A stretch of 64,000 nucleotides of DNA from Haemonchus contortus (GCA_000469685.2 LS997565.1:33326645-33390644); one strand, 5' to 3'; counted from the first letter of the stretch, positions 1 through 11,940 are shown. The notes: generated by a model not told the origin, from the letters alone. Made by a program: numbers and translations.

Positions 1-515
1 CAAATAATTGATTAACTGACAGTAATTACACTCGCCACGCTTGCTTTTCTTTCTTTGTGTGCCTAGTAGAAAATGGAGGTTTGATGCTCGTTTTGTCGTA
101 TGCGGTGGTAAAGTTGGGAAAGCACACATGAGTGCCCTCGTTCACCAATGTGTTGATTGTTTGGGGAATTTTCTAGAAGTTCATCACCCTTGCTATCGTG
201 TTCTCATTGCTGGGTGTGGTGCAGTAGGAACGGAAATGTCGCGCCTCTGCGAGAGGGGCGTCGCGCGCGAAGGAATATAGCAGAAAGTAGCAGCAGGTAA
301 GAAATACATGAACAAAGGAACTAACAGTGGAATCATGACTAAAATATGGATTGCATACCGGTTAAGCTCTAGAGAAGAGCGCTAGAGCTGTAGTAACGGC
401 GAAGTGCGCGACGGCCGCGTGCGGCGAATCGACTACAGAGAACCGTTCCTAATGCCCGCCTCTTCTCATTGCTTCAAAATTTTTGACATTTCGAATTTTT
501 TGTCGCGAGCTGGCG
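1..515 (-). mobile_element. Mariner-family N remnant (cut by window edge)
   Basis: Bases 50-210 are clearly homologous to 47,060-47,200, to the end of the element at 54,340-55,172, and to the reverse complement of 21,700-21,880. The right end near 485-510 keeps a degraded form of the inverted repeat seen intact at 55,143-55,172 (the ...TTTTTTGTCGC... block). Its left part lies outside the window. A separate dispersed repeat (215-435) sits inside it. No intact transposase is left; orientation is inferred from the related copies. Confidence 0.6.
215..435 (+). repeat. Dispersed GC-rich repeat R1
   Basis: This GC-rich stretch with short palindromic blocks recurs in reverse complement at about 18,150-18,370. 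It interrupts the mariner remnant around it. No coding potential is seen. It may be a small non-autonomous insertion; termini and target duplication could not be fixed. Confidence 0.5.
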
Positions 516-1460
516 CTAGTAACGTCCTTCATACTGCCGCGATGAAGAAGAATGCAATGGATCGTCCTCACTAAAAGGACACGAGTCATAGCATTCTTTT
601 TGTTCATAGCTTTCTGAGAGGTTTGACCATTGACCCTCCTAGCGTTCGTTTAATGTCCCGAGAGACCGCGTCAGGAGCCACCCTTTTGGAACGGACATCA
701 AAGTTTTGCACAACGTGCCCGGCCCAACTGGTCTTCGATTCCTTGTCGTTTCCTAGGCATGCTGACTCTCATGGTACTTTCAATCAGTTTTGTACACCGT
801 GAATGTAGCCAAACCCTCTCCAAGACCTCGCGTGGCTGGTCTTCATCTAGTATATCGCGTATGGAGCACAATTAGAGCATTGACGACAACTGGTAAAGAT
901 CTATTATATTTTGATGCTCCGATTTGATCCTAGCGGGACAGGGCGCCGTCAATTTTTCTTCTGCGTGATGGCATGTCGAATTTTGGATGGGAGAACTTAA
1001 TGAACGACATACCTTGCCTTAGATTGTAGGAACGGAGACAGGCATGGTTGTCAAAGAGATACGAGTAGAAGTCGTAGACCTTCTCCTCCTGCTTTTCCAG
1101 ATGCAGTAACTAGAAGTCAAAATGCATTCGTACAGTCTTCCACCATGTGCATTCTATGCTGTTCCAGGTTTTCAGCCGTTTTTCTGGGTTCGATTTTGGC
1201 GTTGAAATCATCGACACTGCCCTCGATAAAGTGTGGTCTTTTCTAGAGATTCATAGAGAACGCTTTCTCTTTATCGTGGCTGTGTTATAACGTGGGCAAC
1301 GAAGATTGTTAAAGCTGGGGTTGAGCTACATCGTCACAAGCGCCCGATAAATGTTGTCAAGCCTTGGTGCGAATAGATGCTCATGGCCAAGGCGCGCTGA
1401 CCAGGACACCCCCACCGCCGACGCCCCTGCTCTCACATGCTCTGAAATATTCGGTCATCT
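480..1460 (-). pseudogene. RTE-type LINE remnant (C-terminal part and endonuclease part)
   Basis: Bases 540-780 match the degenerate RTE C-terminal block at 47,330-47,600; read on the minus strand they include a SWAGHV motif typical of RTE C-termini. Bases 1,170-1,460 match the endonuclease region at 23,780-24,070. Frames are broken throughout. The order and the gap between the two parts indicate a rearranged old copy, split further by the Tc1/mariner and SINE insertions to its right. Confidence 0.65.
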
Positions 1461-1554
1461 CATTCAAAAGTTCGCAGACATCCAGAGGGATGATGGGATT
1501 AGGAAGGAGGCTGTCACCATCGGCAGTGTTTTGATCAGAAGCGAGTACAGTCAG

Positions 1555-2570
1555 CTACGACACTGCCCGATTTCGACCATGGCTGCAGCAGAAAATATTG
1601 ACAAACTGAGAAGAAGTATTACCGAACAGGGTCAACGCGAAATTATCAAATGGGGCGTTATACAAGGAAAATCCGCCGCTCAAGTTCATCGTGAGACTCA
1701 ACAAATGGACGGGATGGAGTTCTTCAAGCGTAATGTGCAGAAATGGGTGCGAATGTTCAAAGAAGGAGGAACGGAGACAAGTAAAGGCCGAGGTGGTGCT
1801 CACAATGTTCACTCCGCACACGAAGAACGAGTAGCTGAAATCAAGCGTCGAATGGCTGTGCGCAGAGACTGCACCATTGTCGAACTTGCCCGCGAGACCG
1901 GCATTCCTGCTATACTACAGTTAGCCGAGTTGTGTCCAAAGTATTAAAGATGGTCAAGAAGATGTGTGTATGGGTACCTCATTTACTTACATGAGCACAG
2001 GTCCAAAACCGAATTGATGCCTGTAGAAACAATCTTCTCAGCCACCGACGTCACCCACGACTCTTGAAACGAACGTTGGGTATAGAACGTATAGAAACAT
2101 GGGTGGGTTTGTACACTGAGCTCGAAAGTCACAAGCGTCGGGTTTGGATGGACGCCGATGAGGAATTCGTTCATAAAGATTTACGTGGTTCCAAGCGGAT
2201 GCTCATCATGGCAATGGATTACTGTGGCGTGGTGTTCTGGCGGCTTTGTCCTGAAAAAAATGACCGTCTTTTCTGAAGTGTATTGCCAGTTTCTCGACGA
2301 TAATATCGACAATTGGATGGCAGCACACAACTTCAAGAGGGTAATTATCGCTCATGACAACGCTTAGCCACACGCATCTTGAATTGAGCAGCAGTTTTTT
2401 TTTTGAACAAAAGAATGTTGAAACCTGGATTCAATCGCCGTATTTTCCCGACCTCCAGACGTGCGACCTCAAGTGGTTCGGTCATATGAAGATACGTCGC
2501 AGTGGCAAACGTTTTGAAACTGGTCGATCGCCGAAATGCACATCAACAGCATTTTATCTGCACATATTGA
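1555..2570 (+). pseudogene. Tc1/mariner-superfamily transposase, broken
   Basis: An ATG at 1,579 opens 122 codons containing a helix-turn-helix-like N-terminal region, then a stop. Beyond it, in shifted frames, are the catalytic-core landmarks: a segment ending in HDNA near 2,350 (second Asp) and a degraded SPDL-like segment with a following Asp near 2,450. At least two frameshifts and several stops separate the pieces, so it cannot be active. Terminal inverted repeats were not found. It lies inside older RTE sequence, and a SINE follows it directly. Confidence 0.7.
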
Positions 2571-2575
2571 AGGAA

Positions 2576-2877
2576 GGGCGGAGGTGGTGTAGTGGCAAGT
2601 GGCGCACTATATCACGCGCACGGTCAAGGGTTCGAATCCCGGATCGACATCTCTCTAAACCAACCAAGCCTTCCATCCCTCCGGGGTCGGTGAATTGGTA
2701 CCAGACTCATCTGGGAAAATAAAAGCACTGACTTGTACATCCGCTGGCCACCGCAAGTCATTGTATAGGCCACATACGCACTCATTACGTCACTACGATT
2801 CTGAATGGAAGTCGAGTGCGGGAGCGCATCCCTCAGACGGCATTGATTAACGCCAAAAACTTATTCTTAAACTTGTG
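2576..2877 (+). mobile_element. tRNA-derived SINE (family S1) with target duplication
   Basis: The 5' end carries RNA polymerase III promoter boxes: an A-box-like TAGTGGCAAGTGGC and a B-box GGTTCGAATCCC. A conserved non-tRNA body follows, shared with 15,710-15,932, 45,295-45,594 and 60,146-60,447 (minus). It is flanked by the direct repeat TTGAAGGAA (2,567-2,575 and 2,878-2,886), the mark of retrotransposition. The tRNA-like part lacks a proper anticodon arm, so it is not a tRNA gene. Confidence 0.88.
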
Positions 2878-3159
2878 TTGAAGGAAAGAAGCTACTTGGT
2901 GTCCAGATGCTACCTGGGCGCTGGGAGAGGGTCGTCAACAATGTGGAGCCTGCCTGACAGAACACTAGAATATTAGCTTTTTAACTTGTTTGCTGTTCTT
3001 TTTACTCGAATAAAAGCTTGCGAACTTTTGAATGAGATGACCTAATAGTTCTTCTACAGTCTCGCAAATGTCGTGCAATGGGCGCTTAGCTTGCATCATC
3101 GATACACGGCTCCAGTGCAAGCGTTCGTGCATCGAAAGTACCGATCGCCATTATAGTAC

Positions 3160-3505
3160 TTTTCCTTTTGGATAGCCTATTTGGTCCCGAGATTTTGACA
3201 GCCTTATCCAAGCGGTCCTGCCGTATTGGGGAGAGATTCAGGGGAATGAGGCCCATTTAATTACTGGGATATTCCGGATCGATGGGCGGGATATAATTTG
3301 CACTCGACTCGCAGATCCTCCACACACGCCGAATCGATGAGCAGGATACCAATGCATCCAGATTCTCTACACACGTATGCGTGAATATACCTGCGAAATT
3401 AGAGGGTACACAGATCCAGCACAGCAGAAATAGTGAGGCAGTCATCTGAATGCAACGTCCAAGATTCGCTGCCGTATCAGTCAACTGGAAAAGCCCCACG
3501 TATCC
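3160..3505 (-). pseudogene. RTE LINE 5'-region fragment
   Basis: This matches the region upstream of the endonuclease in the RTE element at 24,240-24,700, including the shared GGGGAATGAGGCCCATTTA block. It is probably the 5' part of the same old minus-strand RTE copy seen at 480-1,460, now separated by later insertions. No intact frame. Confidence 0.6.
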
Positions 3506-3929
3506 TCTTTACAAACGGGCTAGAGTTTCTCAGTGAGAAAGAACCCTATAAATTTTGATTATTCCAGAACAGAGTCATTTTTGTTTTGACTGCGGTCCAG
3601 CATGAGTAATTTACATTTGGAATTCAGTTTGTTTAGTTTATAGGATTTGTAAAGCTGAAGAGGCCTAGCTGCGGCTGTGTTGAATTTTGATGAAATATTA
3701 CCCAACAGAAAATGTCTAATAGAAGTCTAACGGATAGCGAGAATCAGTCTTTTTTTCGGGATACGTGCTACTTCGAACTTCAGGCCTGACACCTGACGTT
3801 TATTAACAGTCCAACATATTCTAAACTGATCTCCTTTCACAACGAACATTCATACACTATCAGTCCGATTGCCGGGCTTACGCCGATGCTATTCTTTCTG
3901 CGTTGAAGTAGGCCTGACGCCGCACATAC

Positions 3930-4235
3930 TTATACACACACAGGACATACGCAGCGACGCACATACACACATGTACGCATACACGCATAGACACGTATAC
4001 ACGAACAAATACACCTACACGGCCACCTATACGTGCATACTTATACGCACGCACGTGCACGCATATACATATACATACACACGTGCACATACGAACATGC
4101 ACACATACACCCATACATTTTCACGTACACCCACACATGCACCTAAACTTATAGTATCTACACATAGACATTCACTTCCACACACGAACACGCGCAAACG
4201 TTCATGCACACCACACAAACACACCCACATATATG
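3930..4235. repeat. (CA/CACATA)-rich microsatellite
   Basis: About 300 bp of ACAC/ACATAC simple sequence that opens long but meaningless frames on both strands. A similar tract occupies 48,900-49,120. Both mark the left edge of the segmental duplication, which suggests the simple repeat took part in the exchange (inference). Confidence 0.85.
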
Positions 4236-4625
4236 CATGCTTCGCCTTCAGTAGGGTTTGATTAGACACCGAATGAAAATTCAAATTGCTGCTCGATACG
4301 TCATAACTTATATAGGAGCACCAGAAATATAGTTAAGTAGCCACAGTTTTACTATGTTCCTGAATAGTTAGCTAGAATCTAAAAATGAAAGGCGTCGACT
4401 ATCGATCAAATTCACTAGCAAATCCGAGTTTAGCTGAGGTTGTGGTAGAGCGACAGCTTGTGACCGATCAATCAATCAAATTAGTAGCAGTTCACAAGGT
4501 GTACCTCCACAACGTGTAGACTACTTTAGTTGTGAAAGCTCAATTTTTCTGCATATTTTTATTTCTAGGATTGCCTGTGAGGAAAGTTTCTCTATTGAGG
4601 TGAACCCTGAAAGCTAATGTTTCAG

Positions 4626-7600
4626 GCTTGCGGCTCTGAGAAACACTTTTCAATCGAAGAAAAAGAGTTCCTCTTGCAAATAATGGAAGCTTTTGAGAGT
4701 TACACCGGCGGTAAGCAATAGTATTATCCTATGCGTGATAAATCTTGTCCATCAAATATGAACGTTCCTCACGTCCATTCGATATGGAGGAAGTCCTGCA
4801 CATACAAAACGTATCTCTCATTCCTTGTCATGAAGGAGGTCCTTAATTTCAGGGCTGCCCTCTATACAGTGAATGCTCTCTTTGTAGGAAACAAAAGAAA
4901 ACGGAAACGACATCAACCCTCAAAAGAGGCAAGCCTGATCATATAGTCCTGTTCCATTTCCACAAAAAAGTTTTCAAGAAGCTGAATTCCCGTAGATAGA
5001 AGCGTGATCTTTTGATCATAAGCCTACCTTCAAAGCTAGCCAGAGGGTGGACAAAACTAGGTCTTCCATTTTGAACCCCAGTGAATTTGGTTCAGAGTTG
5101 GTTTCGTCCACAGTTGGAACCTCCGTAGCATTCGAAGCCTACGAACTACCTTCAATTTAATCTCAAACAGGCTGGTCGATTTTGTCGAGCCGTCGAGAAG
5201 TGAATCGGGCACGTTACAAATTTATGAATTTTGGATTTTTCTCGAGCTGTTCCCACATAATGTCCGCGTCTGTTGTGGCATATCAGTTTGCATATCACCA
5301 TATCAGTTGTTTTTCCCACTTCCGGTACTTTGAAATGGAGCTCAACATGAACCACAGTGAGAAGGAATTGGAGCTACGAGCTTATTATAAGAACAACAAG
5401 TGGAGACAAGCTTCAATGATCCAGTAACTACGGAGCCAAAGTAGATTTCACCTACAATGGCATCTTACCGGTAGAGAAAAAGAGGAGTTGTGTGGGTGTA
5501 AAAGTCTCAATCTCTAGTCGGCATTTTGATATTAGAGTATTGCTTCTCAACTTTGAATGTTGCTCGCGAACGCGTCAAAGAAGGATTATAGATTCGATAG
5601 CAGGGAGAGTGGCATTGTTATAGATCAATACTAGAGCTAATCGGTACTTGACAAGGTCGCTCGAGTAAGTAATCGTGGACAGAACGATGCGTCATCGATA
5701 AGATTACTGTAGCCTTCTGCTTCACCATTACAAAACTGATCGCTGCAACGCTTAGGCTTGAAATGAGATATGGTGACTGATCGGCAGGAGTGATCCACTC
5801 TTGTCGCCTACCAAAAATGGCACGATAGGTTTCTCTGAAAAGATATTTGCTCCGACGAAGTTTGTCGAAGCGAACGTCCACTGCCCTCAGATACCGACAC
5901 TTTTCTGAACTCTCGTCAGAGGAATCCTCCTCGAAGTCTCAGGAATTCGGAAAGACGATCTCCACTCCCCTATCCATCATCCATGTCGTTCTACGCAGTA
6001 GCCTTGTGCGAGTCAGTGTTTGGTATAAGATAGCGCACTCCTTGACTCAGCAGGAGCGTCGAGTGCGAGCTTCTCGACTATGAGCAACAACGACATCAAC
6101 CGACTTCTCATTGTTCAGCATAAAAGGTAGATGTCATATGAAAATCCAGACAAAAAACTCATTGTCTACCAGCGGACGCAAGGCCACAGCACGCTATAAA
6201 GCGAAGCGCTCACGCCAAAAAAGACATGAGCTCATTGTTCCTTTGCACAACCGGATGTTTTACTTGGAGATCCTAAAAGTGTTCTGCGATAAACGTAAGA
6301 ATATTCTTTTACCGAGTAAGAGAGATGGTGTTTTGAGCCCCCGACTACAAGGAAATTTTCGGTTGTGATGGATAATGCTCGACCACCCCACGCGAGGACA
6401 TCGGTGGATGAGGTGGGAGAACTTGGTGTGACTCACCACCCCGCTCCCTCATACTAACCTGGCCTTAACCCACATGACTGCCATACTTTCGGAAGACCAC
6501 AGTCGTGCTCTACAGGGAAAAGAATCCACCACGTGTCGAGAAGTCAAGTAGATGGTAAATGAATGAACTGCCTCACACCTCCATCGTGAAGAGACATTCT
6601 GGCTAAGAAGGGCCACTATCTTGATCTAAATTAATTGCTGTGGTTATTTTGTGTTGAAAGAACTGACTGAATCTTCTCAAAACTTCCCGGACACCCTGAT
6701 AGCTTCCTTCGGTTGAGATGAAGAGGATGACAAGCCTTTTGTTCACAACCATGCTCGAGTCCTCTTTTTAAGGATTAAATTAGGGTCAAGGTCTCAAAGT
6801 TTTTGTTAAATACCCTTGAGCTATCCCTCCACCCAGAATATTCTCAACGCTTCGACGGCTCATATTACGGGTAACTTCAGCTACTGAAACACCAAATGCT
6901 AACGTCAAAGTCATGACGACGCAAGAACTGAGCTCATTTTCATATGCCTGTAACATGATCTAGTCGGCTCTAAAATGAATATATCTGACTATCTTCGATC
7001 AAAATATCTGGCTATCATCGATCAAGATTAACAGCAGATACCCAGCAAGCGTGGATCGTTCTAGGTAAAGAAATAGCAAGCCATCATAGCCCATTGACAA
7101 AAGTAACATCCAAATTGTTTTGGGAGGCATATCTGTGTAGCTCCGATGGGGTGACAGAGTGCGGCTCTCCATTTTCTACCACAACACTCGGCGGAAGCCC
7201 GCTGTATACAACTTTTGTTATCTGCCACTAACAAACCTTTTTACGCATGAGTATAAGCACTGCTGGATTTCCTGTACCACCAGAGGTGGAAACCTAATAG
7301 TGGATCGTTTGACACACCTTTTTCCATAAGCAGTGACTGAGTGTACATGCTTTTTGGAGTTCAAAGAAAAGATAGGAAATTGTAATTTCCGGTAACCGAT
7401 GAACGGCCTGGCTCCAAAGCTGAGCACTAAGAAACGCGCGGCAGGGGAGGCAATGAAAAATATAGCAGTCGTGAAGGTGACAGAAAGCATCAAGGAAAGA
7501 AGACCAGGTATGCCTTTGCTTACCCAGAGGAATGAAAGATCAGGTGGGTCGGACACGTTAGGCGATATCGTGACGACCGTTGTACCACATGGTTACTGAC

Positions 7601-10600
7601 TTGATCATTTGGGAAATCAAACAAACAGCATATCAGCTGCTAGTCAGACTACTTCACAAATCTCCGAACAATAGGAATGCTGTGCTTCGTGTCCGGAGCA
7701 GGGTCGATTGGAGGCTTACTGGCCCCCGAAATCGATGATCAGTCAGACGCAATTGTGCATCTCATTGGATCCGCTAAGCCACTGACCTATAAGATGCACA
7801 GTTGCTTTTCGAACTCGTTAGTATCTGAAAAATAAGGCTGACATAGTTTTATAAACGTATCTAGACAAATTTTGTGGAATTTTCAGGAACTGCAGGTTGA
7901 GTGACTTGCTGTTACTAGTTTGAATTTCATGGGAAGAGCCGGAAATGATTCCTTCGCTTCATATAAGATGACAGTTTTACAGTATAAGACATAGAAAAGG
8001 TTGTGATCAAAATGAAAAAAATTCGTAAGCTCTTATGAAAGAGAACTCGTCAGACAGAGATTTGGCAAGTCCGGGCCACGTTTTTATTATTTTTTTTTTA
8101 CTCAGAAGTGCAAAAGCATGTTCAAACTTGCTTATACGGAAATTGCAGGAACAGTTCACCAAAGAAACAGCTCAAATTCGGTGATTGCACGATGTGAAAA
8201 GGTGGCTCCGGGATATTTCAGCTACGTAGATAAACATAGCTGTCTCAGGTAAGCATTTTCTGCTTTTAAAAATCATCACGAAAGGAAATAGTCATTATCT
8301 CAATATCACTCAGTGTTATATACATAGTGCCACTCACAGCAATATAAGTCGTAGCACAGTAACTGTTACTCTAGTTTCACTGTATTGTAATGTTTGGGAG
8401 AAAGGCATAGAAGCCTGGTCGTTTTGTTAATTGATCCTCCTTATTGTGCATAACACGCCCGCATCTCTGTCTGTTTGTTTGTTCTACTGGAAATTCTCTC
8501 TTACCTGGAGTACCATATCACTTGGAGATATCCACCCATAAGCCGGGTATGGGTTCAAATGGAAGCGAGTTCTCGAAAATATTATAACTCTTCTTACAAA
8601 CGTTCTAGAAAGCGGGAAGACAAACTATTAGGAGTTAATGAAGGAAATGTGGTCGACTACCCGAAGTGGGCGGCGTTTGCATAGAAAGGGGCGGGGCCAA
8701 GACCATTAATTCATAACTATGTTCAGAAACTTTGTAGAACGCAGAAAAAATGGTTAGAGGCTGTTGATGTCAACATGAGCAGTACCCAGAGTGGGCGGAG
8801 CTTGCCCTGTGGCAGGCGAAGCTATGTTGAAAAATTTTTAACCTTGTATGGAGACGTGCTTCGTTCCGAAATCGTTTAATACATGAGTCATAATCACTAC
8901 TCACTTTTTACTTACCCACCATATATGAAGAGTTCGTTTGTGTGTGTATGTTTGTCGAAAATTCGGTATTACAAGAAAACGTCGGTTCAACTTTAAAATG
9001 GCCGGGACTTCGGGCAAAATCAACAGATCGCATACGAGCTGAAGGGAACACCGCTCTCAGAGGAGGGAGCATTCACCGGAATTGGCGGTGCAATTAGGAA
9101 AACTTCATAATCCTAACACAAAAATCTTCAAGTGGCCCAGACCGAAAAAATCTGCGAATAGGTCTACAAATCAAACGAAGGAGGCTTATCGCGGTGAGCT
9201 GAGCCTTTCCGAAGTTTTCGCATAGGCTCATGACCCACACAGATTTTATACATAGCAGATTCTCGATTTTAAATTTTTAATTTTCTATTAATTTTTCGAA
9301 TTTTTTAAGAGGTCCCTTTTCGGCGGAACGCATGCAACAATGGTACGAAAAAGGATTTTTTGCTGACGACTTCGAAGTCTTCGCCCACCGTGGTCGTGTT
9401 GCTGATCACTTCACTCTAGGTAAGCGTTAAGGCAAGCAGTAATCAAGGAGTTTGAATTTAGGTAGATAAGCTTTTTCGAGTTCCTTCAGGAAACTGGTAT
9501 CAGTAGAGAACCATGCTTTTTTGTGCATTAATTATCGCTACCCTCTGTAGAAGTTCGTACTAGAAGTCTAGTGAATCTTAACACATGTATTCCTGTGTTT
9601 GTCATAAAGGGCTTATTGGCCAAGTTTCCTTGGAAATGCCGCTTGTTTTTCGTTCCCTTGTTCGGCTATTTCACGCTCTTTAGTGCTACATTTTCAAACG
9701 CTCAGATACTATTGACTGCTAAGAATTATTTATGTGTGCAAGAGGCGTTCCCAACTTATCGAGCAGTCTGCTCATAGAAGCCTGCTGCGTTGTAGTCGTT
9801 CATGTCGAAAAAAGCTCTGATTATTTCTTATGTATAGACTTTTTACAATATGGTATCCTCTACTAATCGGCTGCTGCTTAATGTTGATTTCACCTTGCTT
9901 TCGATTCCACAGTTCTTCCGAGTCTCTATAATGCATCGGAGACTTGATCCGTGACCATCCAGGGCAAGGGCTTTGATCGTAAATTACAGAGCGCTCGAGC
10001 GATGTCTTTTGAGGCTCAGTTGGCTCACTCAATGCCGAGCTGGACTACTCGAAACGGTTCTGTAATGAGAAGAGACGATGACAGATGGGGAAGAAGAACG
10101 GTTGAGTGGACCCCTGTAAGAATGATTTTCACGTTTTCTTTGAGAAACAATAAGGAAAGGCCTGCTGCAAGAGGGCTCGTCGATCACGTAAAGCAGTTGC
10201 ATTCACAACGACAGCTCCCATCGCCATCTTCGTCGGATTCTAAGTCAACCATGAAAAAGAGGGACGAATGGTCTGTTACTATGCTCGCATGTAAATTGAA
10301 CAAGTAAAGTGGGAGTATAAGTCATTTTTACGTTGTATGGCAAAGCACTGATAGTTTTGTACTCTTTTATAGAGTATTTGTTCAAAAGAACTTCTATATT
10401 TGTTCAGCGATTTAGCAGTAGAATACGCAACAAAAAAGTCCGAAAGAAGTCGATGTTTAAACTAATAGTTGTGTTTTATATGCTTATTTCAAATACTCAT
10501 CGAACGGTTCATATTTGATTACCGCGAGCGGTCAAGTCTAGTAGATTCTTCATTGTAGTAGCTTTCTCTTGCTGCTCCGTACCGTCGCCATTTATTTGAC

Positions 10601-10925
10601 CTCGGAGCTGCAGTAAAAGTAATGCTTGAGAACATGCAGCGTGACCTTCAAAACTTTTGGTGCGTGGTGATAATCTTCAGATGTTTTCAAAGAAATGGTG
10701 TTGAACTGAAGCTTCAGTGTATCTCACATTGATAGCCCGTGAGGTCGAAAACTCAATTTAAGAAAGTTAGAAGATGTAGGTAGCCCTATTCGTTATTGGT
10801 TGTTTTTTTTTTCAGAAGATCTATGTAAGCATAATGGCCACGACATGCCATTCATCTTTTCCCAATCGCCAACATGCATAAACAGTAGTGGTTTTCTGGA
10901 GCACCCCCCTGGTATCACCGCCAAG
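4626..10925 (+). CDS. GYF-domain protein gene, copy A (four internal exons)
   Basis: Exons: 4,626-4,710, 8,149-8,248, 9,310-9,419 and 10,816-10,925, each with an AG acceptor and a GTAAGC or GTAGGA donor; all phases join (ends +1, +2, +1, 0). Exon 1 encodes an acidic segment ending EAFESYTG. Exon 2 ends GYFSYVDKHSCLR, exon 3 reads GPFSAERMQQWYEKGFF onward, and exon 4 supplies LCKHNGHDMPF. Together these match the GYF fold (W-x-Y, GPF, M-x2-W, GYF, then a terminal L-x-NG-PF block). GYF domains bind proline-rich peptides; known family members include translation repressors and spliceosomal factors. The first Trp is Phe and the GYF Tyr is Phe here. No start or stop exon was recognised, so the gene is partial. 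Confidence 0.78.
5540..6705 (+). mobile_element. Degenerate mariner-like insertion in intron 1 of GYF copy A
   Basis: This block is missing at the matching place in copy B (about 50,350), so it arrived after the duplication or was lost from B. Around 6,360-6,500 a degraded frame contains a DNARP-like motif and then HHPAPSY-type residues, as around the second and third catalytic positions of mariner transposases. Frames are broken and the inverted repeats are unclear; family assignment is moderate. Confidence 0.5.
7399..7760 (+). pseudogene. RTE LINE C-terminal fragment (copy A)
   Basis: The frame from 7,399 (MNGLAPKLSTKKRAAGEAMK) resembles the segment after the reverse transcriptase in RTE proteins, followed by shifted pieces of the C-terminal SKIRWVGH block. 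The equivalent piece at 51,081-51,600 is longer, so the insertion predates the duplication. Frameshifts and stops throughout. Confidence 0.65.
8440..8960. repeat. Tandem-repeat block R4 (about 130-bp units), copy A
   Basis: Repeating units share an ATTATAACTCT / ATTCATAACTATG block followed by GGGCGG-rich sequence, with a spacing near 129 bp. The homologous block lies at 56,230-56,800 in copy B. Organisation resembles the R2 repeats at 13.2 and 25.2 kb. Non-coding, intronic. Confidence 0.55.
9950..10305 (+). pseudogene. Non-LTR retrotransposon C-terminal fragment (copy A)
   Basis: A 118-codon frame includes RRDDDRWGRRTVEW, like the conserved RxDDRWTRRTxEW block near the C-terminus of nematode LINE proteins. 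The same block occurs at 59,440-59,870 in copy B with stops. Preceding reverse-transcriptase sequence is absent, as in a 5'-truncated copy. It lies between GYF exons 3 and 4 of copy A, i.e. in an intron. Confidence 0.6.
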
Positions 10926-11181
10926 GTAGGAACGGTCAAATGTCCAACAGTTTCTTTCTTATGATCACGATTTTACAGAAAGTGGTGGTTGCGTTTCCTA
11001 TGTTGCTCTACCGTAAAATAGGATAGGTAGTAAGATTAATGGTTTACTGGTTTTCAAGGTTTACTTTTGATATTTATTGGTCATAGGGTACTCACTGCTG
11101 AAAACGATAATATTGTCATCTAGAACTACGCTCGAAACCCACTTAGCATAGGTATATTCATTGAGTCCTGCAAGTTCGACA

Positions 11182-11325
11182 GAAGGCTTTCATGAGGAAG
11201 GTTGGCTTGAACTGGCCGGAGAAGGAACCCCAGTCAAAGTGGCCGTTCGAAGTAAAACCTATACTGCTAGACGTGTTTTTGGATGTGATCTTAAATCTGC
11301 TTTCCCAATTCGCCGAGCGTTTCTC
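11182..11325 (+). CDS. Possible next exon after GYF copy A
   Basis: Following an AG at about 11,181, a phase-0 frame (continuing exon 4) stays open into the repeat starting at 11,330. A second frame is also open for about 50 codons from a TTCGACAG upstream to a TGA at 11,325. Copy B loses similarity here, so there is no comparative support. No domain recognised. Confidence 0.25.
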
Positions 11326-11329
11326 TGAA

Positions 11330-11515
11330 TGGAGTTATGGAGGTAGTTTCAGGTGGGGCTTAACATAAGGGACTCAAATTACATGGATACCGGCTTCATC
11401 AGCAGTAGCTTGGAGCGGTGGTAGAGTGAACGCTTCATGTGCGGGAGAATCTTGTGGTTGGGATTTCGTGAGAGGGGGGGGGGGGCAAAGTTTTTGCATT
11501 ATATTGGACTTTTCC
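11330..11515 (+). repeat. tRNA-like dispersed repeat, arm 1 of an inverted pair
   Basis: About 185 bp is repeated in reverse complement at 13,020-13,195. It has a weak A-box-like TAGCTTGGAGCGGTGG and ends in TTTGCATTATATTGGAC. A run of 12 G residues follows position 11,474. It may be a SINE of its own; boundaries are approximate. Confidence 0.5.
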
Positions 11516-11672
11516 TTATAGTCTGAAAAATCCTTTCATGTTAATCTTATCGCGTTATACAAAGTTTTACGCCTCGAGCGATATAGTTCCTACCTGAGTA
11601 TGCAATAGTGCAATTTCTTCCCTTCAGTTTTTTTTCGCATGTGTGCGCAATACACATTAGCAATAAGGCAGA

Positions 11673-11940
11673 GGGGGCAGAGGTGGGTGTACGGCAAACA
11701 GGCGCACTATCACAGACGCATTGTTCAGGATTCGGTTCCCGGGTCCATACTTATGATAGATCGCAGGTTTATGTACATAACTTCGAGGTCGGCTAATCGG
11801 TTCGAGACTCGTTGGGTAGCCATGAGCACTGACCTGTATATTGGTTGGTCACCGCGAGTCATTGTCTTAACCATATGTTCATTTTAAAAGCACTTCTAAA
11901 TGGAAATGGAATGCGGGGAGTATCTCAAAAACTGATATAT
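11673..11940 (+). mobile_element. Diverged S1 SINE
   Basis: It aligns with the S1 SINEs (GAGGTGGGTGTACGGCAA.. for the A-box area, a B-box variant GGATTCGGTTCCC, then the CATTGTCTTAACCATATG body). It is much more diverged than the copies at 2,576 or 60,146, so it is an older insertion. Confidence 0.6.

Larger units (their letters stand above)
3930..11175 (+). repeat. Segmental duplication, copy A
   Basis: Collinear similarity with 48,890-62,270 runs through the microsatellite, all four GYF-gene exons, most introns, an old RTE fragment (7,399-7,760 and 51,081-51,600), a tandem-repeat block (8,440-8,960 and 56,230-56,800) and a LINE C-terminus (9,950-10,305 and 59,440-59,870). Copy A is about 7.2 kb and copy B about 13.4 kb; most of the difference is later insertions. 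Shared elements predate the duplication, unshared ones follow it. Confidence 0.85.

Noticed and set aside
2590..2645. tRNA gene at the A/B boxes
   Set aside because: Box spacing and missing anticodon arm, plus multiple copies with a shared non-tRNA body, show a SINE.
3869..4284. Three long frames on both strands
   Set aside because: They are translations of CA-rich microsatellite; low-complexity His/Thr or Val/Cys repeats, not genes.
7218..7556. 112-codon minus-strand frame
   Set aside because: It overlaps the plus-strand RTE fragment and has no motif; a shadow frame.
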